DNA of 44,629 nt from Lutibacter sp. (GCA_030656195.1 JAUSOJ010000083.1:1-44629), one strand, 5' to 3'. Shown: positions 27,051 to 35,132, counted from the stretch's first letter. Program-made: numbers and translations. Notes: a model not told the origin generated them from the letters alone.

Positions 27051-28211
27051 ATGAAATTTAAGCTTCAGCGGTTTCATTTTAAACAAGCCAAAGGGCTGGA
27101 GTGTTTAAATTGCGGAATGCCATTGTTGCGGAATGAAAATTTTTGCTCGTATTGCGGACAAAAAAACACCACATGCAAATTAAGTATCGGTAATTATATC
27201 AATAAACTGGTCTCGGGATTCTTGTCTTACGACTCCCAATTTTGGGCCACTTTTATTCCATTGCTCATAAAACCGGGAAAAGTTGCCAAAGAGTATATTT
27301 TAGGAAAACGCGTTAAATACGTAAATCCGTTTCAGCTATATTTGCAGGTTTCCATTATTTTCTTTCTGATTTGGGGGATTTCAAACCAAATTGACAGCGC
27401 CAAAAATCCGATAAAAGACATTGCAACAGCCACAAAAAATTCAGATTCCCTGTCTAAATTAGACTCGCAAAAAATCGATTCCATAAAGGCAGAAATAAAA
27501 AAAAGAACCGCGGATAACATGCCAAAAGATTCCGCCAACGCCAAAGTGATTGCTGATCTGGAAAATGCATTTAGTCTGTATGAAAAGGATGCGGATTCCA
27601 CAAAAACACCACGCGAATATGCCATAAAAACCAAGCAGGAAGCCGACATCGGTTTTTTTGATAAAATTGGTGACTTTTTTAACTTCCGCAGAAAATTCCC
27701 TGCTTACACCAATGAGCAGGCATTGGACAGTTTGGGTTATCAAAAAACATTTTGGAACACTTTTTATTACCAGCAGGTTAAAAAGGCGGAAGCAAATTGG
27801 GCGCAATTAAATACCGAAACAGGCGTCAAAAATTTAATCAAAAAATTCACTTCCTATATTTCCATTTCCTTGTTCGTTTTTCTGCCGGTTTTCACACTTT
27901 TTTTGAAATTGCTGTACATCAGAAAAAATTTCACGTATATGGAACATTTGGTATTTGTTTTTAATACCCAAACGGTCTTTTTTCTGTTGTTTGTCATTTT
28001 CTATTTGCTGAATTTGGTCTTTAAAATGGAAAACGTAACTTGGATATTTGTACTCCTATTTCTTGTTTATTTTTACAAAGCATTGCGCAATTTTTACGGA
28101 CAGAAACGTTTTGTAACCATCGTAAATTTTATTTTACTGAACAGTTTTTATACTTTTTTGGCGATTGTTGGAGTTGTGATTGTGGCAATTATTTCTTTTA
28201 TGAGCGCTTAA
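27051..28211 (+). CDS. DUF3667 integral membrane protein with N-terminal zinc ribbon
   Basis: A 386-residue protein of the Bacteroidota DUF3667 family. The N-terminus has a zinc-ribbon CxxC pair (Cys18/Cys21 and Cys32/Cys35 in ECLNCG and FCSYCGQKN). Next comes YINKLVSGFLSYDSQFWATF and KPGKVAKEYILGKRVKYVNP, then a first membrane helix, a hydrophilic helical insert (about 115-245) and about four C-terminal helices. No function is known. It starts four bases after apaG, and its coding end overlaps by 14 bp, tail to tail, the NRDE gene. Confidence 0.85.
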   Translation: MKFKLQRFHFKQAKGLECLNCGMPLLRNENFCSYCGQKNTTCKLSIGNYINKLVSGFLSYDSQFWATFIPLLIKPGKVAKEYILGKRVKYVNPFQLYLQVSIIFFLIWGISNQIDSAKNPIKDIATATKNSDSLSKLDSQKIDSIKAEIKKRTADNMPKDSANAKVIADLENAFSLYEKDADSTKTPREYAIKTKQEADIGFFDKIGDFFNFRRKFPAYTNEQALDSLGYQKTFWNTFYYQQVKKAEANWAQLNTETGVKNLIKKFTSYISISLFVFLPVFTLFLKLLYIRKNFTYMEHLVFVFNTQTVFFLLFVIFYLLNLVFKMENVTWIFVLLFLVYFYKALRNFYGQKRFVTIVNFILLNSFYTFLAIVGVVIVAIISFMSA

Positions 28212-28908
28212 AATTAACGGCAGTTTTTTTGTTGTGAACAACATCTTCATAAATCATTTCAATGGCATTTTCATTTTTTTTTATTGATGTGATGCTTACG
28301 GTTTCAACATAGTTACGTTTCATCAAAATCGATTGTTCTTTATCATCGGTTTTCTGATGGTGAAATTTCAAAATCGCTTCGGATGTAAATTCATTTTCAC
28401 TCAGCCATTGTTGAAACCAAGTGTTGCGTAATTCCTTAATTTCATCAGTATACAACGTAGAAGAAGACCAAATTTTGGGTTCGATTTTGTGTTTTGTGAG
28501 GTATTTTTGATTTTCGTCCCAAACCAATTCAACCAAATTCAATTCGTTATTATTCCAGTCAACTATAATCATAGTAAAAGGCTCAACGCCCAACAAATCA
28601 AGGCTTTCAATATAAGGCAGAAAGTCATTTTCTTTCAACAATTCTTTGGCAATGAGCCCGCGGCTTCTGCTGTAATTCTCTTTTCTTTTGTGTTTTATGA
28701 AACCACCGTTCAACACGCAAACCAATCTTTTTTTTGAACTTACGCCAATCCACGTTCCTCCGGCAACTTTATCCTTCGGAAACAGCATTTTAATGCCATC
28801 TTCCTCATAAATTTTCGGTGGCAACGTTTCTCTTTGCGGCTGTTCATCCCTGTTGGAAGTCAGGATAAAATTGTTGTTTGATAAAGGCAAAAAAGTAACG
28901 GTACACAT
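28198..28908 (-). CDS. NRDE (TANGO2-like) family protein
   Basis: A 236-residue cytosolic protein starting MCTVTFLPLSNNNFILTSNR, with the family tetrad NRDE at residues ~19-22 and the N-terminal Cys2 exposed after Met removal, as in Ntn-hydrolase-like members. GGTWIGVSSKKRLVCVLNGG is also conserved. The family is related to human TANGO2; the bacterial role is not established. It is divergent to pruA with a short shared upstream region and converges on DUF3667. Confidence 0.88.
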   Translation of the reverse strand: MCTVTFLPLSNNNFILTSNRDEQPQRETLPPKIYEEDGIKMLFPKDKVAGGTWIGVSSKKRLVCVLNGGFIKHKRKENYSRSRGLIAKELLKENDFLPYIESLDLLGVEPFTMIIVDWNNNELNLVELVWDENQKYLTKHKIEPKIWSSSTLYTDEIKELRNTWFQQWLSENEFTSEAILKFHHQKTDDKEQSILMKRNYVETVSITSIKKNENAIEMIYEDVVHNKKTAVNFKRS

Positions 28909-28967
28909 GGTATTAAAATTTGATTATTGAGTATTAGGCCTTAATATTTTAAGTAAATTCAATTTTG

Positions 28968-28975
28968 TAACTTTG
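28968..28975 (+). promoter_or_regulatory. -7 promoter element for pruA
   Basis: TAACTTTG followed by CAAAA matches TAnnTTTG, giving a leader of about 37-41 nt to the ATG at 29017. Confidence 0.5.
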
Positions 28976-29016
28976 CAAAACAAATTTAAATTAAAAAACC
29001 TTAAAAAATATATACC

Positions 29017-30735
29017 ATGGCTTCAGGATTTTACAATGTACCAAAAGCAGTTAATGAACCTATAAATTCATACGCTCCAGGAACTCCAGAACGCAAAGCG
29101 TTAATAGACACCTATAAAAAAATGTTCAATGAGCAAATTGACATTCCTTTTTATATCGGAGGCAAAGAATACAGAACAGGAAACACGGTTGACATTCATC
29201 CGCCACATGACCACAAACACTGTGTGGGAAAATACCATGTTGCAGAAAAGGAACATATTGAAATGGCCGTTAAAAAAGCTGCAGAAGCACGCGTTAAGTG
29301 GGCAGCTACCAGCTGGGAACACAGAGCCGCGATTTTCTTAAAAGCTGCCGATTTATTATCTGGCCCGTTTCGTTATAAAATGAATGCGGCCACCATGATT
29401 GCACAATCAAAAAATGCATTTCAGGCCGAAATTGATTCCGCTTGTGAATTGATCGACTTTTTGCGCTTTAACGTGCAATTTATGACGGAGATTTACAACA
29501 ATCAGCCGGCTTCATCAGCCGGAATCTGGAATCGCATGGAATATCGTGCGCTTGAAGGATTTGTATATGCCATTACACCTTTTAACTTTACTGCAATTGC
29601 AGGGAATTTGCCTTCGGCACCAGCATTGATGGGAAATGTGGTTATTTGGAAACCGGCAAGTTCCCAAATTTATTCTGCACAGGTAATTATGGAATTGTTT
29701 AAAGCTGCAGGTTTGCCTGATGGCGTTATCAATATGGTAACTGGAAATTCGGCGATGATTACCGATGTTTTATTGAACAGCCGCGATTTTGCAGGTGTTC
29801 ACTTTACAGGTTCTACACCGGTATTTAACAGTTTCTGGGAAACCATCGGAAAAAATGTGGGCAATTATAAATCGTATCCTCGTATTGTTGGGGAAACTGG
29901 CGGAAAAGATTTTATCTGGGCACATCCAACATCAAATGCGCAAGAAGTTGCTACGGCAATTGCAAGAGGCGCTTTTGAATACCAAGGCCAAAAATGTTCT
30001 GCTGCATCTCGTGCTTATTTGCCAAAAAGCTTGTGGGGCGCCATTAAAACTTCTTTGGAAAGAGATTTGAAATCGTTTAAAATGGGATCTCCAGAAGATC
30101 CTACAAACTTTATAAATGCGGTAATCGACAACAGAGCGTTCAAAAAATTATCGGGTTATATTGAAGAAGCGAAAGCTGATGCAGATGCCGAAATTATTAT
30201 TGGCGGCGGTTACAGCGATGAAGTTGGCTATTTTATTGAACCAACCATCATTTTGACCACCAACCCAAAATACAAAACAATGTGTAATGAGTTGTTCGGG
30301 CCAATTATGACCATTTTTGTTTACGAAGACGAGAAATGGGAAGAAACCCTTGATTTGATCGATTCAACAAGTGAATATGCTTTAACGGGCGCTATTTTTA
30401 GCGGCGACCGTTATGTAATTGATATTGCCACCAACAAATTGGAAAATGCCGCAGGAAACTTTTACATCAACGACAAACCAACCGGAGCCGTTGTTGGACA
30501 ACAGCCTTTTGGAGGTGCCCGCGGATCGGGAACAAACGACAAAGCAGGTTCTGTTTGGAATTTATTGCGTTGGGTAAATACCCGCACCATTAAAGAAACT
30601 TTTGTGCCGCCAACAGATTACAGATATCCGTTTTTGAAAGAAAGCACCATTGAAACCGTGGAAAAAGAAGTGGAAACAGCCATTGAAAAATTGAAAGAAT
30701 TTGGTAAAGATTTATCAGATAAATTCAAAAAGTAA
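29017..30735 (+). CDS. pruA: L-glutamate gamma-semialdehyde (1-pyrroline-5-carboxylate) dehydrogenase
   Basis: Oxidises glutamate semialdehyde to glutamate with NAD+ in proline degradation. The 572-residue protein shows ITPFNFTAIAGNLP, the catalytic Glu293 in VGETGGKDF, the nucleophile Cys327 in QGQKCSAASRAY, and QQPFGGARGSGTNDKAG. Its catalytic part ends near YRYPFL (residue 540) where family members normally stop; a charged helical tail of about 32 residues follows (TIETVEKEVETAIEKLKEFG). It is a single gene with a terminator downstream. Confidence 0.95.
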   Translation: MASGFYNVPKAVNEPINSYAPGTPERKALIDTYKKMFNEQIDIPFYIGGKEYRTGNTVDIHPPHDHKHCVGKYHVAEKEHIEMAVKKAAEARVKWAATSWEHRAAIFLKAADLLSGPFRYKMNAATMIAQSKNAFQAEIDSACELIDFLRFNVQFMTEIYNNQPASSAGIWNRMEYRALEGFVYAITPFNFTAIAGNLPSAPALMGNVVIWKPASSQIYSAQVIMELFKAAGLPDGVINMVTGNSAMITDVLLNSRDFAGVHFTGSTPVFNSFWETIGKNVGNYKSYPRIVGETGGKDFIWAHPTSNAQEVATAIARGAFEYQGQKCSAASRAYLPKSLWGAIKTSLERDLKSFKMGSPEDPTNFINAVIDNRAFKKLSGYIEEAKADADAEIIIGGGYSDEVGYFIEPTIILTTNPKYKTMCNELFGPIMTIFVYEDEKWEETLDLIDSTSEYALTGAIFSGDRYVIDIATNKLENAAGNFYINDKPTGAVVGQQPFGGARGSGTNDKAGSVWNLLRWVNTRTIKETFVPPTDYRYPFLKESTIETVEKEVETAIEKLKEFGKDLSDKFKK

Positions 30736-30749
30736 TAAAATTCAAAATA

Positions 30750-30778
30750 AAAAAACGTGCCGATTGGTGCGTTTTTTT
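30750..30778 (+). terminator. Terminator after pruA
   Basis: A 12-bp stem AAAAAACGTGCC / GGTGCGTTTTTT with two G-T wobbles and a GATT loop, ending in a T-run. Confidence 0.8.
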
Positions 30779-30800
30779 ATGCAATAAATTTAAAAATTGT

Positions 30801-30967
30801 GGGCGTTACCCACCAGCCTGCCTGCCTGCCGGCTGGCTGGCGGGTCAGGCTTTACGTTACAATCTTTTTTTATTCGCCTTTTCGGCGAATAAAAAAAGGA
30901 TTTTCACTTCAAACATGGTTCACTGAACTCCAAAACAAAATAATAAAGGTGAAGTAATCCTTAACGC
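30801..30967 (-). repeat. Dispersed structured intergenic element, copy B (candidate ncRNA)
   Basis: 167 nt, minus strand. GCGTT (complement of 30963-30967) pairs with AACGC of AACGCCC (complement of 30801-30807). A perfect 15-bp hairpin spans 30864-30878 with 30884-30898, the 19-nt linker ATTGTAACGTAAAGCCTGA follows, then a GC-rich arm (CCCGCCAGCC paired with GGCTGGTGGG, one mismatch) and one base before AACGCCC. An extra ~50-nt arm closed by GGATT/AATCC and TTCAC/GTGAA sits after GCGTTA. It lies between pruA (+) and the small zinc-ribbon gene (-). Confidence 0.7.
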
Positions 30968-31030
30968 AAATGATTTACTTATCGCTATGCGTTTAAATGC
31001 TAATTTTGTTTAAATTGAATTTTATAGTTT

Positions 31031-31210
31031 TTATCCTCCAGTCAGTTTATCGGCACCAGCCAATAATCCATTTAATTCTTGTGGATTATGTATTAAAATA
31101 GGGATGTGTTGCGGACAGATATAAAATTCACTTTCCTGGTAATAAAATTTTGTTACCGGAACTTCCGTTGATGGTTTTTTACAAACTAAACATGCTTTAT
31201 CTTGACTCAT
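31031..31210 (-). CDS. 59-residue zinc-ribbon-like small protein
   Basis: A short gene of 59 codons with ATG at 31210 and TAA at 31031. The protein starts MSQDKACLVCKKPSTEVPVT and has Cys7/Cys10 and Cys32/His35 (CLVC and CPQH), the spacing of a small zinc ribbon. ESEFYICPQHIPILIHNPQE links to a C-terminal GLLAGADKLTGG. A TAATTTTG -7 element 22 nt upstream supports expression. I do not know a function; similar tiny CxxC/CxxH proteins exist in flavobacteria. Confidence 0.7.
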   Translation of the reverse strand: MSQDKACLVCKKPSTEVPVTKFYYQESEFYICPQHIPILIHNPQELNGLLAGADKLTGG

Positions 31211-31232
31211 AATTTTACGATTTAATATCAGA

Positions 31233-31240
31233 CAAAATTA
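31233..31240 (-). promoter_or_regulatory. -7 promoter element for the small zinc-ribbon gene
   Basis: TAATTTTG on the minus strand, matching TAnnTTTG, 22 nt before the ATG at 31210. Confidence 0.45.
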
Positions 31241-31278
31241 CCTTTTATTAATTTGTTAAAAGATAACATAAATCATAT

Positions 31279-31905
31279 TTATTTCTTTTTTAAAGAAATA
31301 TGCACCACTTTTTTGGTTTCAAAAAAATCTTCTTCAAAAAAATCGGTTAGATTGAACAGCTTTGCACCAGGAAAATTTTGTAATTCTTCGGTTAAATCAC
31401 CACCTTTTAAATACAAAATTCCGTTTTTTAGTTCGTGTTGCTGTTTTTTGGCGATTTTGCTTTTGGTCCATTTCACAAAATCGTCCATATTGGTAACTGC
31501 GCGGCTCACGATAAAATCGAATTCCCCTTTTACTTCTTCAGCCCTGATGGCTTCGGTCTTCACATTTTTTAAATCCAATGCATCGGCAACTTCCTTCACC
31601 ACTTTTATTTTTTTACCGATGGAATCCACCAAATGAAAATGAGATTCAGGAAACAAAATCGCCAACGGGATTCCCGGAAAACCGCCGCCAGTTCCAACAT
31701 CCAAAATTCGCGATCCGGCCTGAAACGGTTGCACTTTCGCAATTCCCAGGGAATGCAATACGTGACGAACTTGCAATTCATCAATGTCTTTTCTTGAAAT
31801 CACATTGATTTGGGCATTCCAAAAAGCATATAATTCACCTAATTTTGAAAATTGGGCCCGTTGATTTTCCGATAAATCGGGGAAATATTTTAAAATGATA
31901 TCCAT
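31279..31905 (-). CDS. rsmG: 16S rRNA (guanine527-N7)-methyltransferase
   Basis: Methylates G527 of 16S rRNA using SAM. The 208-residue protein has RILDVGTGGGFPGIPLAI as the SAM-binding motif, NVISRKDIDELQVRHVLHSL before it, and IVSRAVTNMDDFVKW, all RsmG (GidB) features. The frame extends to 31929, but the added eight residues overlap a TAATTTTG promoter element (31927-31934), so the ATG at 31905 (MDIILKYFPDLSENQ) is chosen; it also gives the usual family length. Confidence 0.95.
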   Translation of the reverse strand: MDIILKYFPDLSENQRAQFSKLGELYAFWNAQINVISRKDIDELQVRHVLHSLGIAKVQPFQAGSRILDVGTGGGFPGIPLAILFPESHFHLVDSIGKKIKVVKEVADALDLKNVKTEAIRAEEVKGEFDFIVSRAVTNMDDFVKWTKSKIAKKQQHELKNGILYLKGGDLTEELQNFPGAKLFNLTDFFEEDFFETKKVVHISLKKK

Positions 31906-31926
31906 ATATTTGCAGTATTGTGAGCG

Positions 31927-31934
31927 CAAAATTA
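31927..31934 (-). promoter_or_regulatory. -7 promoter element for rsmG
   Basis: TAATTTTG on the minus strand followed by CGCTCAC matches TAnnTTTG, 21 nt before the chosen ATG. Confidence 0.5.
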
Positions 31935-32014
31935 CGGTTTCCTAAATTAAATTAACATCTTTTGAAAAAATGTTATATTTTTCACAAAAGTTATTTACCG
32001 AAACATTAATGGCG

Positions 32015-32022
32015 TAATTTTG
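32015..32022 (+). promoter_or_regulatory. -7 promoter element for the desaturase gene
   Basis: TAATTTTG followed by GCGC matches TAnnTTTG, 32 nt before the ATG at 32055. Confidence 0.5.
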
Positions 32023-32054
32023 GCGCTGTAATGTATTGATTTACACATATTATT

Positions 32055-33152
32055 ATGACAAGCAATACCATCAGCTTTTCTCGCACAGAGAAAGCGATTT
32101 TTTTCAAAACACTCAACAAAAGGGTGAATGCCTATTTTAAAGAAAATGAGCTAAAACGCACCGGCAATTGGAAATTATACACCAAAGCTGTTATTATGTT
32201 TGGTCTTTTTTTAGCGCCATTAATTGTTATTTTAACAGTTTCAATGCCACAATGGGCATTGCTTTTATTAACCGTTGTGATAGGAATTGGGATGGCAGGC
32301 GTTGGAATGAATGTGATGCACGACAGCAACCACGAATCATTTTCGAACAAAAAGTGGGTCAATAAAGTTATGGGAAGCAGTATGTACATTTTGGCCGGAA
32401 ACGTTTACAACTGGAAAGTGCAGCACAATGTTTTACACCACACTTTTACCAATATTCCCGGATTTGATGAGGATATTGATGCCGGCAGGATTATCCGTTT
32501 TAACAAAAACACAAAATGGCTGAAAATACATCAATTTCAAAAATATTATTCCTTCCTTTTATACGGACTGTTAACCATAAATTGGGCAATCACCACCGAT
32601 TTTAGACAAATGCGCAAGTATTTAAAACGCAAACTTTCGTATGGAAAATTTCCAAATCCAGCCGCAGAATGGACCACTTTAATTGTGACCAAAATCATTT
32701 ATTACTTACTGTGGGTTGTTTTGCCTTTATTGGTGTTGGATATTGCCTGGTGGAAAGTATTGATCGGATTTTTTGTGATGCATTATACCGCAGGAATCAT
32801 TTTAAGCATAGTGTTCCAATTGGCGCACATTGTGCCAATGGCAGAAATGCCTTTGCCAGATAAAGAAGGCAATTTAGAACACACTTGGGCAGTGCATCAA
32901 TTATATACCACCGCCAATTTTGCGCCTAACAATAAATTTATTTCTTGGTATACAGGCGGATTAAACCATCAGGTTGAACACCATATTTTTCCGCATATTT
33001 CTCATATTCATTACGGAAAATTAGCTAAAATTGTAAAAGAAACGGCTTTGGAATTTAATTTGCCGTACAACGAATATAAAACCTTTCATAAAGCAATTTT
33101 AGAACATTTTAATCAATTAAAAACGATGGGCGCAAAGCCTGCGTACGCATAA
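32055..33152 (+). CDS. Membrane fatty acid desaturase
   Basis: Introduces a double bond into acyl chains at the membrane using a di-iron centre. The 365-residue protein has the three histidine boxes HDSNHES (His89, His93), HNVLHH (His124, His128, His129) and HQVEHH (Gln306, His309, His310), plus several membrane helices (about 45-65, 67-88, 165-183, 208-245). The third box with Gln resembles front-end and linoleoyl-CoA desaturases, so a delta-6-like activity is possible, but regioselectivity cannot be told. No fused cytochrome b5 domain. The next gene starts 11 nt after its stop. Confidence 0.92.
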   Translation: MTSNTISFSRTEKAIFFKTLNKRVNAYFKENELKRTGNWKLYTKAVIMFGLFLAPLIVILTVSMPQWALLLLTVVIGIGMAGVGMNVMHDSNHESFSNKKWVNKVMGSSMYILAGNVYNWKVQHNVLHHTFTNIPGFDEDIDAGRIIRFNKNTKWLKIHQFQKYYSFLLYGLLTINWAITTDFRQMRKYLKRKLSYGKFPNPAAEWTTLIVTKIIYYLLWVVLPLLVLDIAWWKVLIGFFVMHYTAGIILSIVFQLAHIVPMAEMPLPDKEGNLEHTWAVHQLYTTANFAPNNKFISWYTGGLNHQVEHHIFPHISHIHYGKLAKIVKETALEFNLPYNEYKTFHKAILEHFNQLKTMGAKPAYA

Positions 33153-33163
33153 ATTTTTATTTT

Positions 33164-34351
33164 ATGACCAACCAACTTTCAGACAGAATTAACAATTTAC
33201 CGGTTTCAGAAACTTTAGCCATGGCTGCAAAAGCCAGAGAACTAAAAGAACTGGGAAAAGACATTATCAGTTTAAGTTTAGGGGAACCGGACTTTAACAC
33301 ACCCGATTTTATTAAAGAAGCCGCAATCCAGGCCATTCACGACAATTACAGTTCTTACAGTCCGGTTGATGGTTATGTGGATTTAAAAAAGGCGATTTGC
33401 GAAAAATTTAAACGCGACAACAATTTAACGTACCAGCCCAATCAAATTGTGGTTTCTACCGGTGCAAAACAATCTATTGCCAATGTGGCGATGGTTTTGT
33501 TAAATCCGGGTGATGAGGTGTTGTTGCCTGCGCCATATTGGGTGAGCTATTCGGCCATTTCCATATTGGCTGAAGCTACGTATGTTGAAATTCCTTCAAC
33601 CGTTGAATCAGATTTTAAAATTACGCCGGCACAGTTGGAAGCTGCCATTACGCCAAAAACTAAAATGGTGTTTTTCAACTCTCCAAACAATCCGAGCGGT
33701 ACCATTTACAGTGAAGCGGAATATAGGGCTTTTGCAAAAGTGTTGGAAAAGCACCCGAATATTTACATTCTTTCTGATGAAATTTACGAACACATCAATT
33801 ACGGAGAGCCTAATTTTAGTTTTGCAGAAATCCCAAGCATGTTCGACAGAACCATCACAGTTAACGGTGTTGCAAAAGCATTTGCTATGACCGGCTGGCG
33901 CATTGGTTACATTGGTGCACCGGAATGGATTGCGAAAGCCTGCACAAAAATGCAAGGACAAATTACTTCGGGAGCCAACAGCATTGCACAACGTGCAACC
34001 ATTGCAGCGTTGCAGGCGCCAGTTTCAAAAATAAAATATATGGTTGATGAATTTCACAACCGCAGAGATATTGTGATAGATTTGATCAGGGAAATTGACG
34101 GATTTAAATTAAATGTACCTGGAGGCGCTTTTTATGTTTTTCCTGATGTTTCGGCTTTCTTCGGAAAAGAAATTAAAGGACATAAAATTGAAAATGCCGC
34201 AGATTTTTCTATGTTTTTATTGGCAGAAGCCAATGTTGCAACCGTAACCGGCGATGCTTTTGGCGCGCCAACCTGCATCAGAATTTCTTATGCCGCTTCG
34301 GAAGCTAATTTGCGTGAAGCGATTAAAAGAATTAAAGAAGCGTTAAGTTAA
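33164..34351 (+). CDS. PLP-dependent aminotransferase, aspartate aminotransferase-like
   Basis: A class I/II fold-type I aminotransferase of 395 residues, most likely acting on aspartate or aromatic/prephenate substrates. Landmarks are SLGEPDFNTPDFI, STGAKQSIANV, FNSPNNPSGTIY, YILSDEIYEHINYG (Asp205), and the PLP lysine Lys238 in NGVAKAFAMTGWRIGY. Arg near the C-terminus in CIRISYAAS binds the substrate carboxylate. It follows the desaturase closely and may be co-transcribed, and ends at a bidirectional terminator. Confidence 0.92.
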   Translation: MTNQLSDRINNLPVSETLAMAAKARELKELGKDIISLSLGEPDFNTPDFIKEAAIQAIHDNYSSYSPVDGYVDLKKAICEKFKRDNNLTYQPNQIVVSTGAKQSIANVAMVLLNPGDEVLLPAPYWVSYSAISILAEATYVEIPSTVESDFKITPAQLEAAITPKTKMVFFNSPNNPSGTIYSEAEYRAFAKVLEKHPNIYILSDEIYEHINYGEPNFSFAEIPSMFDRTITVNGVAKAFAMTGWRIGYIGAPEWIAKACTKMQGQITSGANSIAQRATIAALQAPVSKIKYMVDEFHNRRDIVIDLIREIDGFKLNVPGGAFYVFPDVSAFFGKEIKGHKIENAADFSMFLLAEANVATVTGDAFGAPTCIRISYAASEANLREAIKRIKEALS

Positions 34352-34413
34352 AACAATTATATATTGCTGATATTTTTTCAGCATCTTTTCAATTGATTTT
34401 GAATCTTTTTGAG

Positions 34414-34443
34414 AAAAAACCGGGCAATTTGTCCGGTTTTTTT
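34414..34443. terminator. Bidirectional terminator between the aminotransferase and the antitoxin gene
   Basis: AACCGGGC / GTCCGGTT (34418-34425 with 34431-34438, one G-T pair), loop AATTT, flanked by an A-run and a T-run. Confidence 0.8.
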
Positions 34444-34461
34444 GTTTATAATTCACTTTTT

Positions 34462-34752
34462 TCAGACTTCAATAGAAATTTTTACCTTTCCTCCAAGCCC
34501 TTTTTCCACGATATCGTAAAGCGTTTTTAACGTAAGATTACTTCCATCATTCTCGACGCGAGAAATGTAAGTTCGTTTTTTATCAACTAAATTACCAAGT
34601 TGTTCTTGAGTTAGTTTTTTTTCTTCTCTTGCTTTTCGTAATAAAAGTCCAATCTTAAATGATTCAAAATCTCTATCGAGCTCATCTCTGCGTTCAGTCC
34701 CTTTTTCTCCGTAAACAGAATCTTTGATTTTTTTCCAACTTTTAGTTTCCAT
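34462..34752 (-). CDS. HigA-like antitoxin, XRE-family helix-turn-helix
   Basis: Predicted antitoxin and autorepressor for the toxin gene just upstream. The start chosen (METKSWKKIKDSVYGEKGTE) overlaps the toxin stop by 11 bp; the frame extends 7 residues upstream, within the toxin gene. After a charged ~35-residue N-terminal helical part, the HTH runs through LLLRKAREEKKLTQEQLGN, LVDKKRTYISRVENDGSN and LTLKTLYDIVEKGLG, with the C-terminus GGKVKISIEV. This arrangement, toxin first, is typical of HigBA modules. Confidence 0.85.
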   Translation of the reverse strand: METKSWKKIKDSVYGEKGTERRDELDRDFESFKIGLLLRKAREEKKLTQEQLGNLVDKKRTYISRVENDGSNLTLKTLYDIVEKGLGGKVKISIEV

Positions 34753-35098
34753 TTTGTTTGTTTTTGTCTTCATAATATGAGTTCATTAAATTAATGGCTT
34801 TTTCAATTTTTTTTTTTGGAGTTTTCTGCGATTTTTTTGTAAACCCATTTAATAAAATTACAAGTTTTCCTTTGTCAAAGCAGCAAAACACGCGCCATAT
34901 ATTTGTGCCTAATTTAATTCTTGCTTCGTAAAGTCCATTAGTTCCAACAATTATTTTGAGATAAGTTGAAGGAATTCTTTCGTACGTTTCTATTATTTCA
35001 ATCACTTTGTAGATCTTATCTTGAACTTTAATGGGTTGTTCAAATAGAAAATCTTCAAAATGACTTTTGTACGCAATTACTTCCCTTACTTTTTTCAT
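34742..35098 (-). CDS. HigB/RelE-superfamily toxin
   Basis: A 118-residue protein of the RelE/HigB (Gp49-like) family, whose members cleave mRNA at the ribosome. Family features are the central NGLYEARIKLGTNIWRVFCC, followed by FDKGKLVILLNGFTKKSQKT and a lysine-rich C-terminal helix (PKKKIEKAINLMNSYYED). The promoter and operator lie immediately upstream and the -7 element ends four bases before the ATG. The antitoxin gene follows with an 11-bp overlap. Activity is untested. Confidence 0.88.
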   Translation of the reverse strand: MKKVREVIAYKSHFEDFLFEQPIKVQDKIYKVIEIIETYERIPSTYLKIIVGTNGLYEARIKLGTNIWRVFCCFDKGKLVILLNGFTKKSQKTPKKKIEKAINLMNSYYEDKNKQNGN

Positions 35099-35102
35099 TT
35101 AA

Positions 35103-35132
35103 ACAAATGTAACTTATAAGTTACAATTTTCA
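35103..35132 (-). promoter_or_regulatory. Promoter of the toxin-antitoxin operon
   Basis: On the minus strand TTG (35130-35132), 19 bases, TACATTTG (35103-35110): an excellent Bacteroidota promoter. Four bases separate the -7 from the toxin ATG, predicting a leaderless mRNA. Confidence 0.65.
35107..35124. promoter_or_regulatory. Palindromic operator in the toxin-antitoxin promoter
   Basis: The perfect 18-bp palindrome TGTAACTTATAAGTTACA fills the promoter spacer and overlaps the -7 element. It is a likely site for the HTH antitoxin acting as repressor. Confidence 0.6.

Noticed and set aside
30864-30898. Hairpin of copy B as a terminator
   Set aside because: The stem has its T-run on the 5' side and its A-run on the 3' side on both strands, opposite to a terminator.
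31906-31929. Extended N-terminus of rsmG
   Set aside because: The extra codons overlap the TAATTTTG promoter element; start set to 31905.
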